Source: Liquidambar formosana (Eukaryota; Streptophyta; Magnoliopsida; Saxifragales; Altingiaceae). Taken from it: a DNA stretch of 64,000 nt. Below the pieces are notes generated by a model. The model made no database searches and was not told the origin of the DNA. It saw nothing but the letters and a program-made list of their open reading frames with translations. Positions 12,628-24,279 of this stretch are shown piece by piece (the first letter of the stretch is position 1; each line of letters starts with the position of its first letter). A program made the position numbers and the translations under genes. Location of the stretch: assembly GCA_039720395.1 (NCBI GenBank), contig CM077832.1, forward strand, positions 16,248,060 through 16,312,059, read 5' to 3'.

Positions 12628-12690
12628 GATGCTTGTTTCGTATACCATATTGAATTGATGAAAGTTGAGTTTTTAAATAATATGCCATTG
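11136..12690. repeat. Nested direct repeats inside the 5.3-kb element
   Basis: A block at about 11136-11552 recurs at about 11559-12290. The second copy is interrupted by some 315 bp of unrelated sequence (about 11635-11948). Shared landmarks are CATTCCATGAACRAYTATGG, GTTTTAACTGAAACCCATGT, AATATTTGTGTGCATAAACA, GAAGCAAATGCA and TGTTTGCATAAATTGATTTA. The 3' part (GTGTTACTAACYAAGATGAT through GATTAGGATTYTTGTT) occurs again at about 12330-12393 and 12510-12565. Each of these later units is followed by a microsatellite, suggesting repeat-driven expansion. Confidence 0.8.
12411..12494. repeat. (CA)n-(TA)n-(GT)n perfect palindrome
   Basis: A CA tract (12411-12437) runs into a short TA tract (12437-12449) and then a GT tract (12449-12494). 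Because GT is the reverse complement of CA, the whole is a hairpin with a stem of about 27 bp, an AT-rich centre and an unpaired GT overhang. Shorter CA/TA and CT/TA tracts lie at about 12291-12318 and 12590-12628. Confidence 0.9.
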
Positions 12691-12744
12691 TAACTGATTC
12701 ATACCTTTGTTTAAGTTTATTATAGGTGGATAACTATAGTACAA

Positions 12745-13188
12745 ATGTCGTTTATGAATAATCCATCCCCATCCAACTATTTAAGAGCAAACCAATATTG
12801 TGTGATTGTGGATGCCGAGCTATTTTGAAAATATTGCACAAGGCACATAGTAAATTTTGTTTGTTCTACTCATGCCCTGGATACATTGTGAGTAATATAC
12901 AATGTTTTGATGTATGAGAATAGTTCACTTTGTGATAATGTGCATCTTTTAACCTTGTTCACCGATTACAGGAACGTAATGGCCGATGATTGCAAGTTCT
13001 TCGCTTGGTGTAAGCCTATGGATGGTGTGCATATCACTGATGACAATGCGTCTTCCACATTCGCTGCAGATATAATGCATGTTGATGGGAGATGTAATTC
13101 CATTTTACCTACATCCATGGAATGGAGGATCATTGTCCGAGTGTTGACAATCTTGATGCTGTTGTATTGTATTTTAAGCGTATTTTGA
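12745..13188 (+). pseudogene. GRF-type zinc-finger gene or relic with C-terminal membrane segment
   Basis: Exon 1 encodes CDCGCRAILK from 12801 and continues to FYSCPGYI. It is followed by a consensus donor, GTGAGT, at 12878. The acceptor TTACAG at 12966-12971 leads into an exon that continues in phase and encodes DDCKFFAWC. Joined, this gives the GRF zinc-finger pattern: CxC, then FYxCP, then CxFFxW, i.e. the four Cys ligands and the aromatic residues. The C-terminus (about 13121-13188) encodes a hydrophobic stretch ending LLYCILSVF, like the terminal membrane anchor seen in many small plant GRF-finger proteins. The only upstream ATG (12745) opens MSFMNNPSPSNYL in another frame, and an in-frame stop precedes the finger. 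Either one base has been gained or lost before 12801, or the true start is in an exon I cannot see. It lies inside the TIR element 10338-15627. Confidence 0.5.
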
Positions 13189-14569
13189 ACATGTTGTAAT
13201 TAACTCTTTTGGATTATACATTAGGGTTTGATTGAGTCAACATTATTGATACTCAAAACCCACATCATCGATGTATGTAATTTCTAACATTAGCAATGGA
13301 AAATAGAAGTGCTTTTTATTTTTTTTGTATTTACTGATATGTCCACATTTAAATTGTTCTATTCCTTTCAATCGACTAATTTAAAGGCATTAGATAATAT
13401 GGAATATCACACTGATGATCAATATAAGTCGACCACAACATTTTTAATACGAATACAAATGGTTTAGTCATGTAAGAAAACGAAAAACTGAAATATATAT
13501 ACGCCCACTGACAGACACAAATAAAGCATTCATTATGGTATATGATAAATATGATTATGTATATACAAATTGAATAATTTCTAATTATTTGTGAAATTTA
13601 TATCTAAAAATATCAAACAATATATAGTGAAATTTATAATAATTTCTTCATACTTTCCTTCATTTAAGCATCTGTTTGCTAATTGCTCAATTAGGGAAGA
13701 CAACTAGATAACTTTCACTTGTCAACACCATAAAGATAAAAAAAATAATGTCTCTTTCTTACATTTTGATGTAATATAGTAGGAAATAATGTTTCTTTCT
13801 TACAAAAGTATTCTTATAGCGGGGCAAAATTTATTATATTGCTAAAAGTTTGTGCACCATTGGAACCAAGACCAAAGTGCAAAGTGATGCTGAGTCTTGT
13901 ACTTACTTACTGCTATTTACAAGCTGACCTTTTCTCTAGGTATGAAAGTTAATTCAAGGAGTTGTTGCCATGCGGCCTTTCCCCATAAAAAGCTAGTGGT
14001 TGAAAATTATGGTGTCCAAAATGATATCTATAGCAATAACTAAATGACAGAGTATATGTGAAAATTTCACTATTTTGAAATGTATGAAATCAGTTAACTC
14101 CCAAAGTGTAATAGTACAACTTGATCGATTAATGCTCTCCAAGTCTAATAGAATAAAAATGAAGGAAAACAACTTGTAAGATGAGATGATAAATATTGCT
14201 TTTAATGTTCAAAAATTTTGATTTGTGAGTGGTGGTGTATGTATAGGAAGTGTTAAGTGGCTTAGTAGGTGACTCTTTGTACTTATATTATACTAATACC
14301 ACCTAAAATGCTTGTATTTTCCTAACTGCTTAACAAAAAAATACATATATTTGTGATGGACTTGCATTATTCACTATATATGATTTGTCATTTATTTTTT
14401 CCACATTCACGTTTTTTAATCAGTTCATTTTATCATTTATGTCCTCATTGGCAAGATTAGCTTGTTTTTTTAGTCTGCTATTGAAGAAAAGAAATAGTCA
14501 GTGATATATATATATATGTATATTTTAATGAAGATTGGCTTGCTAGTAGTGAGGTGTGTATTGTTTTTT

Positions 14570-14712
14570 CTAATTGCTAGTTACAATTTATAAGTTGGTT
14601 TATACTGTAAATCGAAATTCGAATGCCCTTCGCTTTGGCTATTCTATGTTTCTTCTCCATGAGAAGGAGCATTTTTAGTCTACTTCATCAAAAAAAAAAA
14701 AAAAAAAAAAAG
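14570..14712 (+). mobile_element. Possible LINE 3' tail ending in poly(A)
   Basis: CTTTGGCTATTCTATG, TTCTTCTCCATGAG and TCTACTTCATC lead into an A run of about 22 at 14690-14711. The layout resembles a LINE or retroposed 3' end, but nothing coding is left. This is a weak call from composition and poly(A). Confidence 0.25.
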
Positions 14713-15630
14713 AAAAAAAAAGAGAAGGAGCATATTTAGTAGTGTAGGTAATAAACTATTAATTTTGTTGCCAGAACAATGTACGACTATACAATTGCAA
14801 GATGAGAGTTGAAGAAACCACTTCATAATAGAGCACTGAAACATGAATAAATTAATTACTGACATGAATAAAATCAAGCAAAATGAAGCAAAACCACTGC
14901 TAAACTAATTACTCACATGAATAAAATCAAAATGCATGATTTTTGCCTTAAATGTGTCATATATTAAACAGAAAAAAATTATAAATCTAACATTTTGTTT
15001 AATAACCCCCTTGAAATTTCCAGATCTAGATATATAGGGTATACCCAGACCATCACGATACACCCAAACCCACTTCGCTACAATAACAATATCAAAATCT
15101 ATAGGATGAACACGAAATCGCGAAACCACACACCCAACACCCATTTAACTACAAAATCAGATTATTCCCCAACCCGAGAAATGCCGATTGTAAAAGAGAG
15201 AAGCAAGAATATCCTTACTAGGTCCAAAAGTAGAGTGAGTCACGAAGAAGTATTGAAGGCGTTGTCGAGCTTCTTCTTCATGCTTCGATTCCTTCGCTGC
15301 TGCTAGAGGAAGAATGAGAAAAGTGCAGGAGAACTAGGGCTCAACAAGGACGAGAGGTAATGTCGTGAATGGGAGGGGACATGGACTGGAAGAAAAGTTT
15401 GTTGTGAGCAAATGGCAAGGCCATGCTTGGTATTAAAATTATACTAAATGGGATTCCTGGCTGGGGGGAATCGAACCCACCAAAAATAAGGGAATGCTTT
15501 TTGGTCATTTCGTGGGAATGTGAGGAATCGGGAATGCATGGTTTCCTGGGTTAATGTAAGCCAAACAGTGGAATCCTCTCCAAATTCCACTTTCCCTATT
15601 CCTGATGCCCCCCAACCAAACACACCCTAG

Positions 15631-17180
15631 GAGTATACACAATAGATTTTTTTAGAACAGGTTCTAGAATAGTCTTGTAGCTAGATAGATAATTCTATTG
15701 AAGAGTTAGGAAGCTTCCAGAGAATGCTCTAGAGAATGTCAGGCCATATTTTGGTGTTACACTCTTCTGAACTAGATGGCATCATAGCACTGTTATGGGA
15801 CTTATAGATCTTAGATTAATTACATTTAATTTATTTATCATAATGACAATTTTCGGTCTCCCAAAAATTACGAATATGTGTGTATATGTAAAGTTGTGTT
15901 TGTGAAATTATATACTGACATGTGTAACCATATGATTATATTATTATATATCAAAATTGAAATTTTAAAAATTAAATATTTATAAGATACATGTAGGAAA
16001 CTGTAATGACTCTTCATTGGCAATTAGCAATGGCAAGCTAGGCAATGTGAAACTATATGGTGACATAGGCAACGAATAAGTATTTTGTCAAAACAATATT
16101 TGTTGTTTATCTTTTTGTTGGTTGGATCTTTTTAATTTACTTAATTATATTAGCTTCATCCAAAAGATAAATATTTTTTAAAATTTTATTTTTATTATCC
16201 AAGCGTTATTTGTGCATCACACAAGTTAAAAGCTAGTATATATATTGTGAAGTCGTGTTTTGTGAAACTGCACGTTGAAACATTCAAATATTATGAATAT
16301 GTTAATATTAACACACAAATAGCTAAAAAGCTTAAACTAAAAAAATTTTAAAAAAACTTATATAAAGCAAAAAAATAACATATATATATACTAGTTCATT
16401 TTTGAAAAATAACAAATATGTCCCTAAATGTTTATCAACAATTTTTTAGTCTAAATTAGTCACATTTTATAAATTATCTTCAAATATTAATTCTATGATA
16501 AAGAAATATGAATCCTAAATATAGTATTAATAATCTTACAAAGTTAAGTGGAGCAAGAATCGACAATTTGTTATTTGTAATATTGAGAATCAACATTTTT
16601 ATGTTTCCTATTAAAGTGTTGACAAGAATTCCAATTCTCAAAAAACTTGTCAAACAAAAAATTGAACTTCTGTCAATTTTTGATAATTAAGTATTCTCAT
16701 ACTAATTTCCTAGGTAACAAGACCTTAACTGTCCATCGATTTTAAGGTTCTTTTTTTTTTTTTTTTTTTTTTTCCCTTATTGCCTAATTTCTAAGTTGTG
16801 TGTGTGCATGAGTGCGTGCTTTTGTGTTTTTTTTCTTTTCAATGATTTAATTCACAATAAAAGTTTTTCCTATTCATTTATGAAGTTATTTAAATAGATT
16901 TGTTCATACTTGCTTTTATTACTTCTTGATGCCCATTTCTAGCCAATGTCATGTGATGTCACATTAAAAATGTTTTCTTATTTCTAAGGAGCCAAAGTAT
17001 TTGGGAATAGTTAAAGGGGTAAGTTATTGCCACCACAACAAATACTCTACGCACCATACCACTTTGTTGCTTCCAATTTTTGCTATAGGCACCCTTGTCT
17101 TTCTAAATTACCCCTAATTAAAATATAAAGTTTGTTTTTACCTCATTTTTTTGCCGATGACATGATAGATTAGTGTCACA
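15631..17180. other. Intergenic, one Helitron-like end, otherwise nothing seen
   Basis: AT-rich DNA with a T run at about 16749-16773. The open frame at 16508-16690 has no motif. Apart from the Helitron-like terminus at 16210-16236, I find no supportable gene. Confidence 0.5.
16210..16236 (+). mobile_element. Helitron-like 3' terminus
   Basis: A short stem TTGTG/CACAA (16210-16224) is followed eight bases later by CTAG (16233-16236) and a T. This matches the Helitron 3' layout of hairpin, short spacer, CTAG and host T. The stem is only 5 bp and the 5' end is not defined. Confidence 0.35.
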
Positions 17181-17188
17181 TTTTTTAT

Positions 17189-18586
17189 GGGAATTTTGGC
17201 CAAAACCCCCATGTATAAGAGTTCTTAGACAATAGAACCCACAAAAACTAACGTTTGGTGAAAACCCCTTTTGACAGTAAAAGGACTAAAACACCCTTAT
17301 TTTAACAACTTACCTTAATTTACAAACGTACCATTTCACACCCCCACCCGAAAATCACGCTTCTCCCATGCCCCATTTTTTCCGGCGAGGGTATATATAG
17401 AAGAAGTAACGACACTAAAAACCTTTCAAAAGTCACATTTGATCATTCGCGCCATACCAAAAGTCAATTATAGGGTTTTTTTTCTCTCTTTCGAGCATCC
17501 CAAAGTGCTTTCGGCGAGAATATATCCTAGCTAATAATAACATGTGGTTTACTATGTGTGATTTGTAAAATTTATACACACAATAGTATCAATTTACTGT
17601 TATGTATTTTATAAAATTTATACATGCAATTGTATCAATTTACTGTTGTTTGCTTTGGAAAAATTATACACCACATAATAACATAATAACAGTTTACTAT
17701 TTGTGTTATAAAAAACACTATAGGTGACAGTATCATCATACTATTTGAAACAAAAAATATGAATTCTAAGGAAAAAAACTCAAAATAGTACTATAGATAG
17801 TAACATGATACTTTTGGCGAAACAAATCGCACTGTTCCAAAAAATAGTGTGCAACAGTGGCAATATACTGTTCGAAAATGGTAATTACACAATAATAGCA
17901 TACTGTTCCATATTAAAAAACACAACTACAAATCGCACTGTTACAAAAAATAGTGTGCAACAGAACCAATATACTGTTGGAATAAGAAAAATAGTCAAAA
18001 AAATTTTCTGAACAAATCATACACCCCAAAAATTAACATATCTGAAGTTTCAAACAAAGACACAAAAAATAAATAAATAAACCAGCCCAGATCTGGAATT
18101 TAAAGAAGACGAAGAAGAAGAAGAAGAAGAAGATGACGGCATCTAGGAAGGTGGTCGGAGAAGTTCAATCGCCATCAAAGAAGAAAATTGATCTACCTTT
18201 TCAGATCTGATACTATAGCCGAATGCCTCTCTTCTCATTCTTCTTCTTTTTACTACTTCATTTGCTTCTTCTTCTTCTTCTTCTTTTTCTTCTTCTTCTT
18301 CTTCTTCTTCAAAACCAGATCTTCATAGCCATTGTTGCCTCCCCTCTTCAACTGCTGCTATCACTCCTCTCCCCCCCTTCTCTCTCTCTCTCTTTCCCTC
18401 CCCCCCTCCCTTCTTCCCGTAAATGAATTGGGCTGTAAATATAAAAGGTTAAAATAGGTATTTTTAAAAAAATATTTCCTTTTGCTTGAAGAATCTTTTA
18501 AAAAAGGGGTTTTGGAGTTAAAAAATCTTATGGTGGGTTTTTTGTTAAAAGCAGTTTCCTAATAGGGGTTATTACTAATTTCCCCT
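17189..18586 (-). mobile_element. 1.4-kb TIR element with palindrome array, copy A
   Basis: One end reads GGGAATTTTGGCCAAAACCC. The other, reverse-complemented, reads AGGGGAAATTAGTAATAACC, giving an imperfect TIR. TTTTTTAT is found at 17181-17188 and 18587-18594, so the target duplication is 8 bp (hAT- or Mutator-like). The element is collinear over its length, inverted, with 36093-37451. Inside are units with arms AACAGTA and TACTRTT around a 6-base spacer (for example 17582-17602 and 17628-17648), GAA and CTT microsatellites, and no protein-coding frame I would accept. The strand is set relative to copy B, which is called plus arbitrarily. Confidence 0.75.
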
Positions 18587-18594
18587 TTTTTTAT

Positions 18595-18955
18595 TTATTT
18601 ATTGAGTGAGCGATCTTGGGTTTATGATTATGAAAAAATATTGATACCCATTTATTGATACCAAGGGATTATGGGTAAAGATAATTCCATTGATTATCAA
18701 AAAAAAAAAAGAAAAAGAAAAAGAAAAAAAAGAAAAAAAGGTCCTATTTTCCATTTATCTCCCGGCCTCTCCCACCACTTTGAAATGTGAGGCAAAATAG
18801 GGAATGGGGAATACAGGGCTATATCGTCATTTTAAAGTAGGGGTTTAATGTTAGCATCTCCCCTGTTTTGCAAATCCAACACACTCTCCATGGCTGCCTA
18901 GGGTTGCTGAACAGTTCCTTCCTTAGAGTTTTGTTTCTCTTTTCATCTCCAAATC
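18595..18955. other. Upstream region of the PPR gene
   Basis: The interval between transposon copy A and the PPR start codon. It holds an A-rich tract at 18700-18740 and no clear TATA element. The 5' untranslated region and promoter of the PPR gene must lie here, only ~360 bp downstream of a transposon end. Confidence 0.4.
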
Positions 18956-20573
18956 ATGGGCAAGAAAAACAAGAGGAGACCACACGATGATGATGCTTCA
19001 CATCGTCGTCATCCAGAACAAGATCACCACAAGAAACCCCACCACCACCACCACCATCACCCTTCTTCAACCCCAAACCCTCCCATATCCTCATCTCTCC
19101 AACACCAACACCAACACCCACTTCAAAACGACCACCACCACCAACAACAACCACAACCACCACCACAACAACAAATGGGTAAGCGCCCAACCTTTGCTTC
19201 ATATCTAGAAACCCCCAATTTGCCACCCAAAGTCAAAGTGCTCTGTGAAATCTTAGCCAGCACTCATTCTCTAACCGTCGAGAAGGTTCTCGAAGATACC
19301 GGCATTCGAGTCAACCAACAAGACGTCGAAGAGGTCCTCAAACTGTCCTATGGCTTTCCAGGTCCGGCCGTGAAGTTCTTCCGGTGGTCCGGTTTTCAGC
19401 TCAACGACAAGCACAGCCCGTATGCTTGGAATTTGGTTGTGGACTTGTTGGGCAAGAATTCCTTGTTCGACGCAATGTGGGACGCGATAAAGTCGATGAA
19501 GAAAGAAGGGTTGCTCTCGTTGGCAACGTTTGCGTCGGTTTTCAGCAGCTATGTCGTCGCCGATCGCGTCAACGAGGCGATCATGACGTTCGAGGTAATG
19601 GATCAGTACGGTTGTCCGCGTGACATTGTGGCTTTGAATTCGCTATTGAGTGCCATTTGCAGGGATGGGAAGACGGCACATGCGGTTGGGTTTTTGCGCG
19701 CCGTTAAGGATAAGATTAGACCCGACGCGGACACGTACGCAATTTTGTTGGAAGGGTGGGAGAATGAAGGGGTTGTTGCCATTGCCAATGCTAGGCAAAC
19801 TTTTGGGGAAATGGTGATTGATATTGGATGGGACCCTGGAAATGTTCCAGCTTATGATTCTTTTTTGAGTACTCTACTTAAGGGTCCTGAGGGGATGCGC
19901 GAGGCGATGAAGGTTTTCGAAACACTAAGAGATAAGAGGTGTTATCCAGGGATGAAGTTTTTCAAGCTGGCACTCGAGGAGTGCGTGAAAACGAGTGATG
20001 CCCGTGTAGCTGGGACGCTCTGGGAGGTAATGGTGGGGAGAAATCGTTGTAGACCCAATACTGATATGTATAATTCGATAATTGCTTTGCATTGTTATCT
20101 TAACAATATCGATATGGCGAAGAGGTTGTTGGATGAAATGGTTTATAATGGTGCATTCCCTGATTTGCAAACTTACAATGTGTTGTTTCAGTTCTTGATA
20201 AAGAGTAGGAAGTTGCGTGAGGTTTCGGCCATGTTCACCGAGATGTTGAAAAATGAGTGTGTTCCGAGCCAGGCGAATTGTATTGCAGCAGTAAGGATTT
20301 TCATGGATATTGGGGATCCTTATATGGCTATAAAGGTATGGAAATGCATGATTGAGAATTACAAAACCGACTTAGAACAGACTGGGAATTTGTTGGTTGT
20401 GGGGCTTCGTGATCTCCGTAGGCTCCCAGGAAGCAGTTAAGTATGCTGAGGATATGATCGACCGAGGAATCAAGTTGAACTCTTCTACATTGTCAAAGTT
20501 GAAACAGAGCCTTGTTAATGAGCGAAAGGCCTTTGTGTATGATGAACTTTTGAGGAAGTGGAAAACTCGTTAG
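18956..20573 (+). CDS. P-class pentatricopeptide repeat protein, frameshifted near the C-terminus
   Basis: PPR proteins bind organellar RNA through ~35-residue helical repeats. This intronless frame has about nine P-type repeats from residue ~154 to the end, with blocks such as YAWNLVVDLLGKN, ALNSLLSAICRDG, TYAILLEGW, MYNSIIALHCY and TYNVLFQFLIKSRK. No E, DYW or SMR domain is seen. The first ~75 residues are low complexity (a run of seven His, then Gln/Pro), with basic residues at the start. Whether this acts as an organelle-targeting sequence is unclear. The frame opened at 18956 stops at 20438-20440 just after LRRLP. One base out of frame, 20430-20573 encodes 47 more residues (EAVKYAEDM..., ending in TAG) that continue the last repeat naturally. 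One extra base at about 20427-20429 therefore breaks the gene, or is a sequencing error. The restored length, about 538 residues, is normal. It resembles the Arabidopsis At1g77360-like group from memory. Confidence 0.9.
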
Positions 20574-21920
20574 GTTGGTTGGAACTTATTTAGATCATAT
20601 GTTAATCTTAGTCCTTAAATTGGCTGCTGTTTTCTTTTTGTCTATATAATCGGTCCAGCCTTTTCTTTGAAGGAAAAAATGTAGACTGTACAATATCAAA
20701 TTGATGTCTAGGCTGCCTCTTGCTGTTCTTTTTTGTCTTCTCTTTGTCCTGTATCAAATCAAATAGATAATTAGTGGAGTTGATGAAAATATTTATTTGC
20801 TGTTGAGGCTGATGAAAATGAATAGCTTAATTTTTTACCTTTCCTTATGGTGGTCCACCTCGCTATCTGTAATTGTATACCTCATTTTTGTTCTCCTCCA
20901 TGTATTTATTTTTTTAATCATAATGATGGGATTGTATGTGCTTGCAAAATTTTATGTGCAGAGTCTTGGGTTGTATCCTCTGTTTGATTTGCATTTTGAA
21001 TTTGCTAGCTAAAGAGCCTTCTTATGGTTCTTTAGAGGTTTTTTAGAGTCTTAAACTTGTGCTAGAGTCACAGTCCTTGATTGTACAACTTTTGCTCCAT
21101 ATATTGCTACTTACACCAAAAGGTTCATCTTTTCCTCTGTTAGCAATTGTGCTAGTTGGGTACTGAAAGTAGATAATAGGCAATACACTGACATGAGCTT
21201 ATGTACGTTTCTTGTGAAAACTCTGTTTCCATATTTTGTATCCACAAAAACAAAAACAAAAAAGAGAACCTCTAAAGTGGTGGTCTTGATGAGAACTGCT
21301 GTACATGGTGGTCTAGTTGTATTCTTACTGTGCTCCATTTTGGGAGGTAGCGGGATTAAGCTCTTGAAAGTACCTTTACCTAGGTATGTGGTTGATGTCC
21401 TCTACATCGTGTTCTAGTGTGGTATATTTGTCTCAGGCCTAGGCTTAGAGTAGGATTACTGGAGAGGAGAGAGATGTTGTGAAAATGATTAAAATGATGG
21501 GTGATTCTCCGATGGCGTATTACTTCTTCATTGTTGAATGATCTATGACTCCAAGGATACATTTAAGAAAAGGGTGAGGAGCATGATGGGTTATTACTTC
21601 CTGAACCATTTGGGACTCTTCTTGGTTCTTATTCTCTGAAATTTTGAGGAAATTGGTGGAAAAAGGATTTTTTTAAACTTTTAGAAAAATCAAAAGTGTT
21701 CTGAATTATATTTGACTTCTACTTTTTCCACTCTAGGCTCAGTTATTTATTTATTTTAATCAGAGATGAAAGGAAGAAATTTTTTTTATCACTACCGTTG
21801 ATTAGTTGTGTATTACGATGATTTTTACATCGGTATGCTATTGTTATTTAATTTTTTGCTTAAAAAAATGCTATTATTATATGAAGTATTTGCATATTAT
21901 ATATATATATATATATATAT
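20574..21920. other. PPR 3' flank and intergenic DNA
   Basis: The 3' untranslated region of the PPR gene presumably covers the first 100-200 bp after the stop. The frames at 20797-21012 and 21193-21417 have no recognisable domain and no splice context. A TA microsatellite lies at about 21899-21920. Confidence 0.5.
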
Positions 21921-22342
21921 TGGTAAGAAACAATTTGTATTAATCAAGAAGAGAAAAACAGATTAAACAAGGAGTCCAATAGAGAAACCAAAAAGAACAA
22001 CAGCCAAACCCAGAAAGAAGGGGCCAGCCTATTCTTTCGAAGGGGCCTCCAGAAAGAAGAAGGAACTTCAGGGAGCTACATTCTTTCAGTTTGAGAGTCA
22101 AAGAATTTTTTTTGTCTAGAAACTATGTCTTCCAAGAGAAAAAAAAAAAAGGTCTTGTAGTGTGGCAAACATGACTACAGTGTGGGTTTTCTGAAACCAT
22201 ATCTGATATCTCCTTTTTCTAATTTCAAAAAGGCCACCATTTTTGGACCTACTGAGAGAATACATCCCTAATGTTCCTACAATCCATTCCTGAGCAAAAG
22301 ATGAAGTTTCAGTTTTTTTATGAATATCTAGGATAGAATGCA
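21921..22342 (-). mobile_element. LINE-like 3' fragment on the minus strand
   Basis: Read on the minus strand, the fragment ends CTTGATTAATACAAATTG, then TTTCTTACCAA, followed by a TA repeat tail. Plant L1-type LINEs commonly end in '..TTAATAAA..TTTCTTACCAA' plus a simple tail. A minus-strand frame of 75 codons (22116-22343) is open but shows no motif. The superfamily is inferred from the 3' end only. Confidence 0.4.
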
Positions 22343-24279
22343 AGGATAGCTTTGGTTATTAACACTTTTGAAACATTTGAGAAGATTTGTACTATGGTTT
22401 GAGTATAATATACATTATTTAGCAGTCTGTAAAAGAAACCTATAATGAGTTTATAGGCAAGATCTGCTAATATTGTGATGCTTCTTATGACAAATGACTT
22501 TGTAGAGCAGAGACAGAGTGGTTTGGAATTTTTTCTTTGCTTTTGGGATCAACATATTAGACTCTATTATGACTGAATCTTAGCTAGTAAAGTTGAAGCA
22601 GAGATTCTTGAGTTTCAAGTGATTGGGTGAAATAATTTGTGGATGTGAGGCTGAAAATACACGGAAGGGTGGAGCAACTGCACAGCTTTAAATTTAGACA
22701 ATGGGAACGGATCAGAAGATAGATAAGAGTGGCTGATAGTAAATTGGTTGAAAGTTGCAATCATTTTGGTTTTGGAGCAAAATCCTTGATTCATTGCTTA
22801 AGAAATTTGGTTGGGAGGCCATTGGGAATTTTGGATTGAAAGGCTCATGTTTGGGCAACTCTATTATTTTCTATGGTTTTAGACCTATTAAAATTCCAAA
22901 CTATAACTCATGCTTTTAAAGTTTTGATCAAAATGGAGGATTGAAATTTGATGGGCATGTGAAACTTCTATTGGTGCCAAAGAATTATAAAATTCACAAC
23001 ACCTAGAACAATGGCCTAGGAATTTCCAAATGAGCATATTTTTTGTTTTTTGTTTTAGGGAGAGGATCTTTCTCACTATTGAGTTGACAGTGGCTAGAGC
23101 GTCGACTGCGAGTTGCATGATGAAAAGATAATAACACTGAGTCAGTGACTGGCTGACACCTGAGCGTTATATTCAGATAAAATTTTAAGATTAGAGCTAG
23201 GGATGATCCGCATACACTTGAGGTGTTGCTGTTTTTTTACATGTTTTCCGTTGTCTTGAATCACTTGCTATGATTGCATGGGTAAGATGGCCGGCATTCC
23301 TTGTGGTTATTGTACTTCCACTCATATTCATGTTGATTGTTCTGTGACAACCTTCTGGGACCAAATGTGAGGGAATTATGACCACCAACTGGATGTTAAA
23401 TATGCAAATTGCTTGGTGATCATGAGATCTGTTTACAAATTTCTTGGATAACTCTGTTGAATCAGAATACAATCATTTTGACTAATTGCTTCCGTATCTT
23501 TCTGAAACAGTGGTGAACTGTCCTAGGGTATTGTGGCAAGGAAAAAAAAATGTGGAATAATGAGAATTTTTGTATTTTCTCCTTATCTTTATCTTGTGTG
23601 CAGAATTGTGGGCCAAACTTACAGTTAAGGAGATTAGGAAAATTAATATTGGTGTTAGAACAAGAAGGCAAGGTTCTTCCATTCCTTATCTAGTGTTGAT
23701 TGGTGGCATTTTGTTTTGGTAAGGCCTTTCTTGAAGCTTGTCATGTTATTCCACACCGTAGATAATTCTTGTAACCTTTATTATCACCGAATTAAGTTAA
23801 GTAAATCTAGTATCCATATTTATAATAACATTGACACCCGTTAAAGGAAAAATGTGCACACTGAATCTAAAAATTCTTTCTTTTTAGTTTATTTGGAACA
23901 TACTTCAGTTTTCCAAATACTCAAAACAAGTTACTAGAAGTACTTTTAGGAGAATCACAGGGAGGATTAGATAGGGATTACAAGGCCAGAAAACCAACTA
24001 TTTATCAAGAGCAGGAATAAGCTTCCTTAATTAAGATCTATGAATTGTTTTAAGCTGCTTCAATCCCAAATCAATGATTTAGATTATTAGTTGTCAAAAG
24101 AAAGAAATTTAAAAAAGAACTAGATTATTATAATCTGAGTTTGTTGTAGATAACTTCTCAAAGGGTGCAAAAAAGAAATCTCTCACTTGTGGCTTGGATG
24201 ATGTGTGTGTATCGTTGTCTGAGGTGGGTTTTAGGTATTCAGAAGGCAGAAGATGTCCCCGCAGCTACTACTGCTATAC
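22343..24279. other. Intergenic; possible LINE-derived DNA
   Basis: No intact gene. Several short frames on both strands (22888-23118, 23197-23472, 23462-23682) lack motifs. The position just before the LINE ORF2 relic suggests that part of this could be decayed LINE sequence, but I cannot show it. Confidence 0.35.

Larger units (their letters stand above)
10338..15627. mobile_element. Large PIF/Harbinger-like TIR element (5.29 kb) carrying a GRF zinc-finger gene
   Basis: The left end is AGGTGCGTTTAGTTTGCGGG. The right end, reverse-complemented, is GGGTGTGTTTGGTTGGGGGG. Both ends continue into GGGAATG-rich subterminal DNA. TAG occurs on both sides (10335-10337 and 15628-15630), a 3-bp duplication fitting this superfamily, although TTA/TAA is more usual. 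The size suits an autonomous element, but no transposase or Myb-like frame is readable. The interior instead holds direct repeats (11136-12690), microsatellites and the GRF zinc-finger locus at 12745-13188. The element probably moved using proteins from elsewhere. Confidence 0.6.

Noticed and set aside
18223..18426. Leu/Phe-rich frame of 67 codons
   Set aside because: Pure CTT and CT simple repeat inside TIR element copy A.
18954..19226. Minus-strand frame with Val/Gly runs
   Set aside because: Shadow of the CAC/CAA repeats at the start of the PPR gene.
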